Shown: piece after piece, positions 27,178-34,986 of the stretch | How positions within the stretch are numbered: the first letter of the stretch is position 1 | Layout: the number at the start of each line of letters is the position of its first letter | Notes under the pieces: model-generated | The model's input: the letters and a program-made list of their open reading frames with translations, nothing else | Told to the model about the DNA's origin: nothing | Database searches by the model: none | Program-made: the position numbers and the translations under genes | Assembly: GCF_000720325.1 (NCBI RefSeq) | Contig: NZ_JOJM01000051.1 | Location: 1 to 58,332 of the forward strand | Source: Streptomyces sp. NRRL B-1347 | GTDB taxonomy: Bacteria > Actinomycetota > Actinomycetes > Streptomycetales > Streptomycetaceae | Reading direction: 5' to 3' | DNA length: 58,332 nucleotides

Positions 27178-27492
27178 CGTTGACTCACACCTGTTCCGGT
27201 GGTGACGGTGTCGTCCGCCCCTTGGGCCCACCCTGCCGGTGAGCACGGACGATCCACCGCCACCTCCTTGTGGGACCTGCTGCCTCGACGGGCGGCAAGT
27301 CCCACTATGAGTCGTCCGGCCGATGCGTTGCCATCCCTGTCGGCACAACGGAGTTTCCCGCCCGCACGACGCGTTGACCAGCGAGTACGGCGGGTAGGGC
27401 GGCCATATTTACCCTGTGGGAGAAAGCCGCCCTACCCTGGCGGTCGGCGACGGTCGGCGCTGCGGGACCCGGCCCGCGTCCTTCCGCGGAGT
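27178..27492. other. 315-base gene-free stretch between LysR and MDR genes
   Basis: It holds the promoter side of the LysR gene, with the 7-bp inverted repeat at 27270-27276 / 27299-27305, and the hairpin that ends the leftward MDR operon. I see no gene in it. Confidence 0.6.
27392..27437 (-). terminator. Stem-loop downstream of the AfsA/MDR operon
   Basis: GGGTAGGGCGGC (27392-27403) and GCCGCCCTACCC (27426-27437) are exact complements around a 22-base AT-rich loop, starting 55 bases past the MDR stop in the leftward direction. It is most likely the operon terminator; an operator role is less likely. Confidence 0.65.
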
Positions 27493-28494
27493 TCAGCCCG
27501 CGTCGACGACGACCTTGCCGACGTGTGCGCCGGACTCCAGGTACCGGTATGCCTCGTCGATCTCGTCGAACCCGAATCGCTTGTCGATCACTGGCTGCAG
27601 TGCGTGCCGCTCGATCGCTCGGTTCATCTCCTCGAACGACTCCCGGCCGGCGTTGGTGAGACCTCTCAGGGTGAGCTGCTTGGCGAGCACCAGCAGCGGA
27701 TCGATGCCGCTTCCGTGCGTCAGCACCCCCACGACGCTGATGTGCCCGCCCATCCGGGCGGCCTTGATGGACTCGGGGAGGGTTCCCGCGCCCCCCACGT
27801 CGACGACGTGGTCGACACCTCCGGCCGTGAGCTCGGCCGCGGCGGTTCCCCACCCGGGCGTCCGCACGTAGTTGATGACGTCCGTGGCGCCGAGCGCCCG
27901 CAGCGTCTCCAGCTTCCTGTCGGAGCTGGAAGTGGCGACGACCCGGGCACCGGCCAGCGACGCGAACTGCAGAGCGAACGTCGAGACACCGCCGCTGCCC
28001 AGGGTGAGCAGGCTCCGGCCGGGCGTCAGCCGGCCTTCCTCCACCACGGCTCGCCACGCGGTGAGACCCGCGCTGGGCAGGGTGGCGGCCGCACCGAAGT
28101 CGAGGTGCGACGGCACGGCGACGACGGCGTCCTCGTCGAACGTCACGTACTCCGCCAGCACACCGTCCACCGCGCCGCCGAGCTCCTCCGCGGTCTTGCC
28201 GGGGGTTCCCGGACCCGAGAGCCACCGGGGGAAGTAGAGGCCGACGACGCCGTCGCCCGGCGACCACCGGGTCACGCCGGTGCCGACCCGCACGACCTCG
28301 CCCGCCCCGTCGGAGAGCGCCACCACGTCGGGCTTCACCGGCTTCGGGTACAGCCCTTTCGCGATCATCAGGTCACGGAAGTTGACCGACCATCCGCGCA
28401 TGCGGATGAGTATCTGGCCGGGCCCGGGTTCGGGGATGTCGCGTTCCCGCTGAACCAGGCCGGCACCTGGCTTCGCCACGCAGAAGAACTTCAC
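27493..28494 (-). CDS. MDR-superfamily NAD(P)-dependent alcohol dehydrogenase / quinone reductase
   Basis: A 333-residue medium-chain reductase. Visible are the GroES-like N-domain (GWSVNFRDLMIAKGLYP, about residues 31-47), SDGAGEVV, and the Rossmann site LTLGSGGVSTFALQFASLAG. It lacks the catalytic-zinc Cys-His set of classical alcohol dehydrogenases, so it is closer to the zinc-free quinone/enoyl reductase branch. GTG 28494 has no clear Shine-Dalgarno; its leader is a pyrimidine-only stretch in the mRNA. It is the last gene of the AfsA-like operon, where it could reduce the butenolide double bond or another ketone (inference). Confidence 0.88.
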   Translation of the reverse strand: MKFFCVAKPGAGLVQRERDIPEPGPGQILIRMRGWSVNFRDLMIAKGLYPKPVKPDVVALSDGAGEVVRVGTGVTRWSPGDGVVGLYFPRWLSGPGTPGKTAEELGGAVDGVLAEYVTFDEDAVVAVPSHLDFGAAATLPSAGLTAWRAVVEEGRLTPGRSLLTLGSGGVSTFALQFASLAGARVVATSSSDRKLETLRALGATDVINYVRTPGWGTAAAELTAGGVDHVVDVGGAGTLPESIKAARMGGHISVVGVLTHGSGIDPLLVLAKQLTLRGLTNAGRESFEEMNRAIERHALQPVIDKRFGFDEIDEAYRYLESGAHVGKVVVDAG

Positions 28495-28510
28495 GATCGA
28501 TCCAAGTCTC

Positions 28511-28562
28511 GAAGAGGGAAAGGGAAAAGAGGGGGAAGGGATGGGGGAGATGAGGAGGAAGG
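28511..28562. repeat. 52-bp homopurine/homopyrimidine tract
   Basis: The + strand is all A/G except T at 28542 and 28551; the leftward mRNA between the HAD and MDR genes is therefore almost pure C/U. Such tracts can form triplex DNA or be bound by pyrimidine-tract proteins. It replaces the expected ribosome-site region of the MDR gene. Confidence 0.85.
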
Positions 28563-28564
28563 CG

Positions 28565-29272
28565 TCACGTCGTCGTGTTCCAGTGGCTCGACGTGGCGAG
28601 TTCCCCGTCGACGCGTTCCAGCAGGTGCGGCGTGACCTCGCTGAGCGAGCCGACGATGTGGCGCACTCCGGCCTCGGCCATGAACCGGCGCTGGCGCCGA
28701 TGCGCGGCACTGCTGGGGAAGCCGATGAACCCGGAGCCGTGTTCCCGCGCGGCCTCGGCCACCCGGCTGACGTCGTCGATGAAGACCGCCTCGTCGAAGG
28801 CGCAGCCGATGACGTCGCGCACGATCCGAGCGACGCCCGGCCTGTGCTCGTTGATGCTCACGTAGGGGTGCTCGGGATCGAGGAGGTCCACCACGTGCCC
28901 GAGGTGTCGGTCGAACGTGTGCTGCCGGTCCCGCCCGCCGTAGCAGAGCACGCGGACGTCGAGGTTCCGCAGCGACGCCAGGAGGTCCACCACGCCGTCG
29001 TTGACCGTGATGGGGTGCTCGCGCAGATACTGCTCGCGCTCCGCCCAGATCGCCGCGAGCACGTCCGGGACCGGCTGGTCGAGGCCGCACAGCCGCCCGA
29101 TGCGTTCGGCGACGGCCACGTCCCGCAGGCCGACGATGTCCCGCTCGGCCCGCGCGTCGTAGCGGCCGCCGTGGCGGGTGACGAAACGCTCGATGACGGC
29201 CAGGTAGGTGTCGTTGATGAGGACGCCGTCGCAGTCGACCGCGACGAGACGAATCTTGCGGATCCCGTTCAT
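28565..29272 (-). CDS. HAD-superfamily hydrolase (probable phosphatase)
   Basis: A 235-residue HAD protein. Motif I is LVAVDCDGVLIND with the nucleophile Asp and the general acid Asp two residues later; motif IV is EAVFIDDVSRV. A helical cap lies between about residues 20 and 95. Such enzymes remove phosphate from small metabolites. ATG 29272 overlaps the upstream CMD-like stop, so the genes are coupled. In this operon it could supply the dephosphorylation that AfsA-type pathways require. Confidence 0.85.
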   Translation of the reverse strand: MNGIRKIRLVAVDCDGVLINDTYLAVIERFVTRHGGRYDARAERDIVGLRDVAVAERIGRLCGLDQPVPDVLAAIWAEREQYLREHPITVNDGVVDLLASLRNLDVRVLCYGGRDRQHTFDRHLGHVVDLLDPEHPYVSINEHRPGVARIVRDVIGCAFDEAVFIDDVSRVAEAAREHGSGFIGFPSSAAHRRQRRFMAEAGVRHIVGSLSEVTPHLLERVDGELATSSHWNTTT

Positions 29273-30102
29273 CAGTCCTCGACGCGGTCCGCGAACACTT
29301 GCCGCGCCACTGCCATGGCGTTGAGCGCTGCCGGGAATCCGGCGTAGAACGCCACGTGCAGCACCGTCTCGACCACCTGCTGCCGGGTGCCGCCGACGTT
29401 CAGCAGGCCGTGGATGTGCACCTTCAGCTGCGGCAGTGCCGAGCCGAGCGCGGTGCAGGCGGCCACCGTGACGATCTCCCGATGGCGCAGGTCCAGGTGC
29501 GGCCGGGGGTAGATCTCACCGAAGGTGAACTCGATGATGTACCGCGCGAGGTCGGGTGCGACGTCCTGGAGGGCCGCCGCCACCTGTTTGCCCGCGTCTC
29601 CGTCCACTTGCTCCATGACGGCCAGGCCGCGGGCGTACCGGTCGTCCGCCGCGCCTGACGACCGTTCGGGGGCCGCTGCGTCTTCGTCGGACGGGCCGTC
29701 CGCTTTCCCCGGTTCGGCGAGCAGATCCTTCGCCGCCAGGAGCGCGTTGAGCACGGCCGGGAATCCCGCGAACGAGCTGACCTGGATGATGGATTCGATG
29801 ATCTGCCGCCGGTCGCAGCCGACGTTCAGCGCGGCTTTGACGTGGAACTGGAGCTGCGCGGACGCGTAGCCGAGAGCGGTCAGTGTGCCGATGGTGGCCA
29901 ACTGCCGTTCCGCCAGGGTGAGTCCTTCCCTGTGGTAGACCTTCCCGTAGATGAACGCGACGCACTGCTCGCCGAACGCGCCCTCGTCCACGCTCTCGAA
30001 CAGGTCGAGAACCGCCGGGCGTTCCAGTTCGCCCATCCGCTGTATCAGATGCAGTCCCCGATCGAAATCCGACCTCGGTGCGGACCCCTGCGTGTCGACC
30101 AT
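29272..30102 (-). CDS. Carboxymuconolactone decarboxylase family protein with tandem domains
   Basis: A 276-residue protein with two CMD-like (AhpD-fold) units, about residues 28-128 and 160-265. Parallel stretches show the duplication: LAERQLATIGTLTALGYASA versus LRHREIVTVAACTALGSALP, and SFAGFPAVLNALLAAKDLL versus AFYAGFPAALNAMAVARQVF. Neither half has the AhpD CxxC redox pair, so a decarboxylase/isomerase-like or binding role is more likely than peroxidase reduction. A charged linker (about 130-150) joins them. ATG 30102 follows AAAGGAAG. Confidence 0.9.
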   Translation of the reverse strand: MVDTQGSAPRSDFDRGLHLIQRMGELERPAVLDLFESVDEGAFGEQCVAFIYGKVYHREGLTLAERQLATIGTLTALGYASAQLQFHVKAALNVGCDRRQIIESIIQVSSFAGFPAVLNALLAAKDLLAEPGKADGPSDEDAAAPERSSGAADDRYARGLAVMEQVDGDAGKQVAAALQDVAPDLARYIIEFTFGEIYPRPHLDLRHREIVTVAACTALGSALPQLKVHIHGLLNVGGTRQQVVETVLHVAFYAGFPAALNAMAVARQVFADRVED

Positions 30103-30132
30103 CTGCCGCTTCCTTTCTCCGCCCCTCAGGGC

Positions 30133-31005
30133 CTATGCGTCCGGGTCCAGCTGCGATCGAGCCGCCCCGGTTGCCTTGCGGTGTTCCAGGACGTCTATGC
30201 GTTCCTGCTTGACCATGGAGTACTCGATTTCGGCCCTGGCCACGACTCCGCCGTTCTGGCACGCCGATGCCGTCGTACGGAACCGAAGGTTGGACTTCTT
30301 CTCCCCGTCGAACTCGGTGATCTCCGAGCGCACTTCCGCGTGCAGCGGGAAGAGGAAATTGTCGAAGCTGATGTCGATGCGGTGCCAGATTCCCGCATAG
30401 CCGCACGAGGGCAGTCCTGGCCGGTGACTCGTCTCGAACTGCGCGGTGCAGATCTGCCGCATGGCTTCGACGATCAGCATTCCCGGCACGTGCCGCGTGG
30501 CGTGATGGTCCAGCAGGTGTTCGTTGTCCCTGTGGATGCGGAGCCCGGCCGCACAGTGCGTCTTCGAGAAGTTCCGGAGATCCGCGAGCAGGACGTTCTC
30601 CGCGCGATGCTTGTGCACCACGGGAGGCCGTACCGGCCGGGAGAGGGGAAGGTCCGGGGCCGCGAGGCGCATTCCCGAGCCGTTCTCGGTCACGCCGCCG
30701 GCCAGCAGCGCGTCCAGATCGGATCGCTCGATTCCCTGACCGAGGTGAAGCATCCATTCTTCGCGGGCCCGCTCAGCCCTGGTGGCGGCCAGCGCGATGC
30801 ACTCCGAGACCGTCAGCACCTGCTCGCCGTCGGCGAACTGCGCGAACCTGTCCGCCACCAGAATGACATGCCGTAGGGCACCCTCCCCGTGTTCGCCTTC
30901 CGGTCGTGACCGACCCGGTCGGCCTCGATCCAGTCGATCTCGATCCGGTCGGCCTCGATCCGGTCGACCCCGGTTCGCGGCGGCGCCCGCCGATTCGTAC
31001 CGCAC
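30133..31005 (-). CDS. AfsA-like hotdog protein (putative gamma-butyrolactone/butenolide-type biosynthesis)
   Basis: A 290-residue protein. The C-terminal half (about residues 140-275) is an AfsA hotdog domain: VHKHRAENVLLADLR, then LLDHHATRHVPGMLIVEAMR, closely resembling the HVPGMLLLEAARQ segment of AfsA, and FDNFLFPLHAEVRSEI. AfsA condenses dihydroxyacetone phosphate with a beta-ketoacyl-ACP to begin A-factor-type hormones. Unlike AfsA, the N-terminal half lacks a recognisable first hotdog and begins with a 15-bp-repeat-encoded Arg/Asp/Gly/Pro tract. GTG 31005 follows AAGGGGGAAC. It is second in a five-gene operon. Confidence 0.85.
   Translation of the reverse strand: MRYESAGAAANRGRPDRGRPDRDRLDRGRPGRSRPEGEHGEGALRHVILVADRFAQFADGEQVLTVSECIALAATRAERAREEWMLHLGQGIERSDLDALLAGGVTENGSGMRLAAPDLPLSRPVRPPVVHKHRAENVLLADLRNFSKTHCAAGLRIHRDNEHLLDHHATRHVPGMLIVEAMRQICTAQFETSHRPGLPSCGYAGIWHRIDISFDNFLFPLHAEVRSEITEFDGEKKSNLRFRTTASACQNGGVVARAEIEYSMVKQERIDVLEHRKATGAARSQLDPDA
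30917..30976. repeat. Four 15-bp tandem repeats in the AfsA-like gene
   Basis: Units start at 30917, 30932, 30947 and 30962; the first and third are identical (GGTCGGCCTCGATCC), the others diverged. They encode an in-frame Asp-Arg-Gly-Arg-Pro-like pentapeptide repeat near the protein's N-terminus. Confidence 0.85.
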
Positions 31006-31040
31006 GATGTTCCCCCTTCGACACCGGGCCCGCCCCGGTG

Positions 31041-32495
31041 TCACACAGACATTTGCGCGCTCGACAAGGAATCCATCAGGTCCCGGGCGGCCTTGGAGCG
31101 ATGCCACCGCGGGGCGGCGAGTTCCGCGGCCACCGCCTTCAGCACCGCTCGCACCATGTCGGGCTGTCCGCCGACATCCGTGGAGAGGAACGGTTCGAGC
31201 TCGGCGGCAGCGCCGTCCAGCTCGTCCAGTCGCAGCCGGGCACGGGCCCTCTCGATCTGGATCATCAGCTCCATCACCTCCCACCGGTGCTCCGGCGCCA
31301 GTGCCCCGTATGCCTGGCGCGCGGTGTGGAGTTCCTTCAGAGCGAGATCGGTACGCCCCACCGAAAGCAGTGAGGTGCCTGCCATGTAGTGCCGCCGGTC
31401 CTTGCTGATGTTGAAGAACCGGTCCTCGTCGGCGATCGTCGGGTCGACGTCCTCGATCCTCGCCCACCGTCCGATGGCGTCGAGGACCCGCTGCTCGGCC
31501 TGGACGGATGCCCACCCTCGTGCCTCCGCGAGGATCAGGGGCCCGTCGGCCATCCCGGTGCCGGCCTCGGCGGCAAGGCCGTCCGCGGCGAGACGGGCGG
31601 ACTCGGCGCCGTTCCCCGCCCAGTACTCCACCCGCGCCTGAGCGGTGCGGACCCACCGCCGCGCGAGCTGGTCATCGGCGTACTGGTAGTAGAGCCAGGC
31701 CGCGGAGTTGAGTTCCTGCGCGGTGCCGTACCGCCCCAGATCCGCCGAAGTCCAGGCCATCATCGCGCAGCACTTCGCGCTCATCACATACAGATCGCGT
31801 GTCTGCTTCGGCCTCTGCCGGTTCTTCAGCAGGGCGGCGACTCGCTCGCGGACCAAGGACAACTGGCGGAGCACGGATGCGGGTGGCGCGTGTGCGTAGG
31901 CGTTGCCGAGGTAGTTCATGTCGGACCACAGGTCGTCCAGCTGGACGTCGTCGACGTTCGTCTTCGTCAGAACCATCGCCTCCGCCAGCACGTTCTCCCC
32001 GGCGGCCGCGGTCGCGCGCGGGGGCGCGGACACCGCGGTTCCCTGCGGCTGATGCGTGGTCACCGCACCCGGCGGCGCGCCGGACTTTCCCGCCGCGGCA
32101 GCGTGGTACTCGGCGAGATAGCCGGGCGGCAGCCGCTCCAGATCGCAGAGGTCGAGAAGGTCCCGGAAGTCCGTGCCGTACACCTGGGCCAGGATGCGCA
32201 GCGCGGGCAGGGTCGGCCGGACGCCGCGGTCCGGCCACTGCTCGTACTCCCAGATGCGAGAGCCGCGCATGCCCGCTCCCGCGTCCCCGCGCACGACGTT
32301 GTAGTGACGGGCCGCCTGGTCGAGGGACAGGTCCGCCGCCAATCGCCATGCGGTGCGCGGGCGGATCTGGCATTTCGCGATCAAGTGTTCCGCGACGTGG
32401 GTGCGGATGACCTCGCCGGGAAATCCCAGGGCGGCCAGGCGATCACGCAACTGCCTGCGATGTTCTTTGCTTCCGGGTTTGGCCTGCCGACCCAT
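31041..32495 (-). CDS. Helix-turn-helix regulator with TPR region (NsdA-like architecture)
   Basis: A 484-residue regulator; ATG 32495 sits right after GGAGGAGGA. The N-terminal 130 residues hold an HTH region (TAWRLAADLSLDQAARHYNV; WEYEQWPDRGVRPTLPALRI), a linker rich in Ala/Pro/Gly follows, and residues 190-470 are tandem helices of TPR type (YGTAQELNSAAWLYYQYADD; GRTDLALKELHTARQAYGAL). This layout is found in Streptomyces developmental regulators such as NsdA. It is the first gene of the AfsA-like operon and may respond to the operon's product. Confidence 0.85.
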   Translation of the reverse strand: MGRQAKPGSKEHRRQLRDRLAALGFPGEVIRTHVAEHLIAKCQIRPRTAWRLAADLSLDQAARHYNVVRGDAGAGMRGSRIWEYEQWPDRGVRPTLPALRILAQVYGTDFRDLLDLCDLERLPPGYLAEYHAAAAGKSGAPPGAVTTHQPQGTAVSAPPRATAAAGENVLAEAMVLTKTNVDDVQLDDLWSDMNYLGNAYAHAPPASVLRQLSLVRERVAALLKNRQRPKQTRDLYVMSAKCCAMMAWTSADLGRYGTAQELNSAAWLYYQYADDQLARRWVRTAQARVEYWAGNGAESARLAADGLAAEAGTGMADGPLILAEARGWASVQAEQRVLDAIGRWARIEDVDPTIADEDRFFNISKDRRHYMAGTSLLSVGRTDLALKELHTARQAYGALAPEHRWEVMELMIQIERARARLRLDELDGAAAELEPFLSTDVGGQPDMVRAVLKAVAAELAAPRWHRSKAARDLMDSLSSAQMSV

Positions 32496-33121
32496 TCCTC
32501 CTCCAACGATGCCGACTGTGCTGTGCGTGGGGATGTGGCGCCGAGGGGACGGAAGGATCCCTGTCGGCGTACGGAAAATTGATGCTCCGTCACGGCAGTG
32601 GCAACTGGGGAGGGTTTCCCTACCGGAATCGACTGTACGAAGCGTGGTGGAGGCACTCAATGACGTTCTTCCGCTGTCGACAGGAATGAGCCAGCTTCCC
32701 GGTGCGGCAGAAACCAATTAGGGCGGTTCCGGTTCGCCGCTGATCAGCCGTAAGAATCGGAACTCTCCCAGGAGGGGCAAACGGGCAGGCGGTACCCGCA
32801 GGTGGACGTTGGCAGGAAGGCCCCCTGGCGCCATATCCCCGGCGTGTCGGTCCCCACCGTACGAGCCGAAATGGTGTATGCCGCCGCCGATTGGGCCGGA
32901 AAGGCCGATCTCGCCGTGTGCCGATCAAAGACTACGCATTCTTTGCAGGGTTATGGGCGAGTCCTTACCGTCATGCGGAGGGCGACGGAGCGGGCGTGGC
33001 CCCGGGGCATTCCCGCCGCCCGGCGGGGGCTGACCCGGGCACGCGGCGGGATGTAAGGTGCGGCCGTAGCCCTTGACCTGCAAAAAGGCAGGCAGGGAGC
33101 CCACACCCCAGGAGTACTCCG
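32496..33121. other. 626-base gene-free region between regulator and panD
   Basis: It is less GC-rich than the surroundings and holds the promoter of the leftward AfsA-like operon (near 32500-32650) and that of panD (near 33030-33060). Short frames here lack ribosome sites and codon bias. I found no RNA gene or repeat in it. Confidence 0.55.
33030..33059 (+). promoter_or_regulatory. Candidate panD promoter
   Basis: CTGACC (33030-33035) and TAAGGT (33054-33059) are separated by 18 bases, resembling -35 and -10 elements of the vegetative sigma factor, 62 bases upstream of the panD start. Confidence 0.4.
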
Positions 33122-33547
33122 ATGCTTCGCACCATGTTGAAGTCAAAGATCCACCGCGCCACGGTGACCCAGGCCGATCTGCACTACGTCGGCTCCGTCA
33201 CCATCGACGCCGACCTCCTGGAGGCGGCCGACCTGCTGCCCGGAGAGCTCGTCCACATCGTCGACGTCACCAACGGCGCCCGCCTGGAGACGTACACCAT
33301 CGAGGGCGAGCGCGGCAGCGGCGTCATCGGGATCAACGGCGCGGCCGCGCACCTCGTGCACCCCGGCGATAAGGTGATCGTCATCAGCTACGCCCAGGTC
33401 GACGACGCCGAGGCCCGCACCCTGCGGCCGCGGGTCGTGCACGTCGACGAGGGCAACCGCGTCGTGGCCCTCGGTGACGACGCCGCCGCACCGGTGCCGG
33501 GCGCCGCCGACATGGCGCGCTCCCCGCAGGCGGCGGCGCGCGCCTAG
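33122..33547 (+). CDS. panD: Aspartate 1-decarboxylase precursor
   Basis: A 141-residue PanD that makes beta-alanine from aspartate for pantothenate and CoA synthesis. The start [15 protein letters not shown] is canonical. The self-cleavage site HYVGSVTID places Gly24-Ser25 where the pyruvoyl cofactor forms. The NGARLETY and [10 protein letters not shown] stretches of the alpha chain are intact. The ribosome site is CAGGAG. A 25-residue Ala-rich tail extends past the usual end, as in other actinomycetes. Confidence 0.97.
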   Translation: MLRTMLKSKIHRATVTQADLHYVGSVTIDADLLEAADLLPGELVHIVDVTNGARLETYTIEGERGSGVIGINGAAAHLVHPGDKVIVISYAQVDDAEARTLRPRVVHVDEGNRVVALGDDAAAPVPGAADMARSPQAAARA

Positions 33548-33612
33548 CGGCACCACGCGACAGCGGCACGGCCATACGGCGCCCGGCCGGGGCGCGGCGA
33601 GGAGCGGCGACG

Positions 33613-33972
33613 ATGAGTGACACCGCGGCGGCCGGGCGGCCGTTCGGCATCCGGGACGACAGGGCGCGCGGCGTCCTGCTCGCCGAGGAGGACGGGCAGA
33701 CCGTCGGCCGGATCGTCTACTTCACCCTGGCCGCGCCGGAGCCCGCCCTCGTGCCCGTGCACACCGAGGTGCCGCCCGCCCACGAGGGCCGCGGCATCGC
33801 GAGCGCCCTGGCCACGGAGCTGTACGCGCTCGCGGCCCGCGAGGACCGCGCGGTCGTGCCGCTGTGCCCGTACGTCGCCAAGTGGGCGGAGCGCCACCAG
33901 GTCCCGGCGCCCTCCGCCGCGCTCGTCGAGGCCGCGCTCGCCAAGGTCGAGGACGACCCGTCGACGTGGTGA
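33613..33972 (+). CDS. GNAT-family N-acetyltransferase-like protein (YjdJ type)
   Basis: A 119-residue small GNAT protein; ATG 33613 follows GAGGAGCGG. It has the acetyl-CoA-binding pattern VPVHTEVPPAHEGRGIASAL (RGxG-like EGRGIA) followed by VVPLCPYVAKW, typical of the short GNAT family represented by YjdJ. The substrate is unknown. Its stop overlaps the racemase-like start. Confidence 0.9.
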   Translation: MSDTAAAGRPFGIRDDRARGVLLAEEDGQTVGRIVYFTLAAPEPALVPVHTEVPPAHEGRGIASALATELYALAAREDRAVVPLCPYVAKWAERHQVPAPSAALVEAALAKVEDDPSTW

Positions 33973-34619
33973 CCCTCGCGCTCCTGCACACCTCGCCCGT
34001 CCACGTGCCGGTCTTCGACGCGCTCCGGGACCAGGACCAGCCGGGCCTGGCACTGCGCCACCTCGTGCACGAGGGGCTGCTCGACCGCGCCCGCGACGAA
34101 GGGCCCGACGCCGTCGCGGACGAGCTCGGGCAGATCCTGGAACGGGCCGTGGCCGACGGCGCGGGCGCCGTGCTGTGCACCTGCTCGACGATCGGCGGCG
34201 TCGCCGAGGCCCGCGCCGCCGCGCTCGGCGTGCCCGTGCTGCGCGTCGACCGGCCCATGGCGGCCGCCGCCGTCACCGAGGGCCCGGCGGTCACGGTCCT
34301 CGCCGCGGTCACCAGCACCCTCGCGCCCACCGCCGCCCTCCTGGCGGAGGAGGCCGAGCGGGCCGGGCGCAGGATCGACGTGCGCACCGTCGTGGTGGAC
34401 GGCGCGTGGGAGCGCTTCGAGGCGGGGGACCGGGACGGGTATCTGCGGCTGATCGCCGCCGCCGTCGAGCGGGCCGACGCCGACGGCGCCGATGCCGTCG
34501 TGCTCGCCCAGGCCTCGATGGCGGACGCCGCCGCCCGCTGTGCCGTGCGGGTGCCGGTCCTCGCGAGCCCGCGCACGGGTCTGCGCGCCGCCGCCCTGTG
34601 CGTGCCGCGCGGCTCCTAG
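33969..34619 (+). CDS. Aspartate/glutamate racemase-like protein
   Basis: A 216-residue protein starting at GTG 33969 (or GTG 33966) over the GNAT stop. The two catalytic-cysteine positions of the Asp/Glu racemase superfamily can be compared: the first is present in AVLCTCSTIGGV, but the second region reads AVVLAQASMADAA with Ala/Ser in place of Cys. That resembles arylmalonate decarboxylase or hydantoin racemase-like members lacking one cysteine, so racemase activity is uncertain. It is coupled to the GNAT gene. Confidence 0.75.
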   Translation: MTLALLHTSPVHVPVFDALRDQDQPGLALRHLVHEGLLDRARDEGPDAVADELGQILERAVADGAGAVLCTCSTIGGVAEARAAALGVPVLRVDRPMAAAAVTEGPAVTVLAAVTSTLAPTAALLAEEAERAGRRIDVRTVVVDGAWERFEAGDRDGYLRLIAAAVERADADGADAVVLAQASMADAAARCAVRVPVLASPRTGLRAAALCVPRGS

Positions 34620-34767
34620 CGCGCCGCGCGCCCCGTCGGGAGGAGTGGACTCGGCGCGCGTGGGCACGCGAGCCGGGAGAGAGTGGGGGACGGCGGCCTC
34701 CGCGGCGCCGCGCGCGGCCGTCCCGCCGGAAGGTGCCGGCCGCCTCCACCCACCCCTGGGAGGAAGC

Positions 34768-34968
34768 ATGACCAACCCGTTCCCCGACCCCGTCCAGCCC
34801 GGCCCCACTCCGGGCCCCCGCCCGGAGCCGCCGCCGGGGCCCCCGCCAGGACCGGGGCCCGCCCCGGGCCCGGTGCCCGTGCCGCAGCCCCCGCCGTCCC
34901 CGGTGCCCAAGCCGCCGGGCCCGGACCCCGTACCGGATCCGGACCCGACGCCCGAGCCGATGAGCTAG
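34768..34968 (+). CDS. Very proline-rich small protein, 66 aa
   Basis: ATG 34768 has an excellent ribosome site (GGGAGGAAGC) and the frame closes with TAG. About 34 of 66 residues are proline, in PxP, GP and PPP patterns, with no signal peptide, membrane segment or cysteine. Its three PPP runs would require EF-P for translation. It is likely unstructured. It lies between the racemase-like gene and the convergent gnd gene. No function can be assigned. Confidence 0.7.
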   Translation: MTNPFPDPVQPGPTPGPRPEPPPGPPPGPGPAPGPVPVPQPPPSPVPKPPGPDPVPDPDPTPEPMS

Positions 34969-34986
34969 GCCCGCTCCGCGCGAGGG

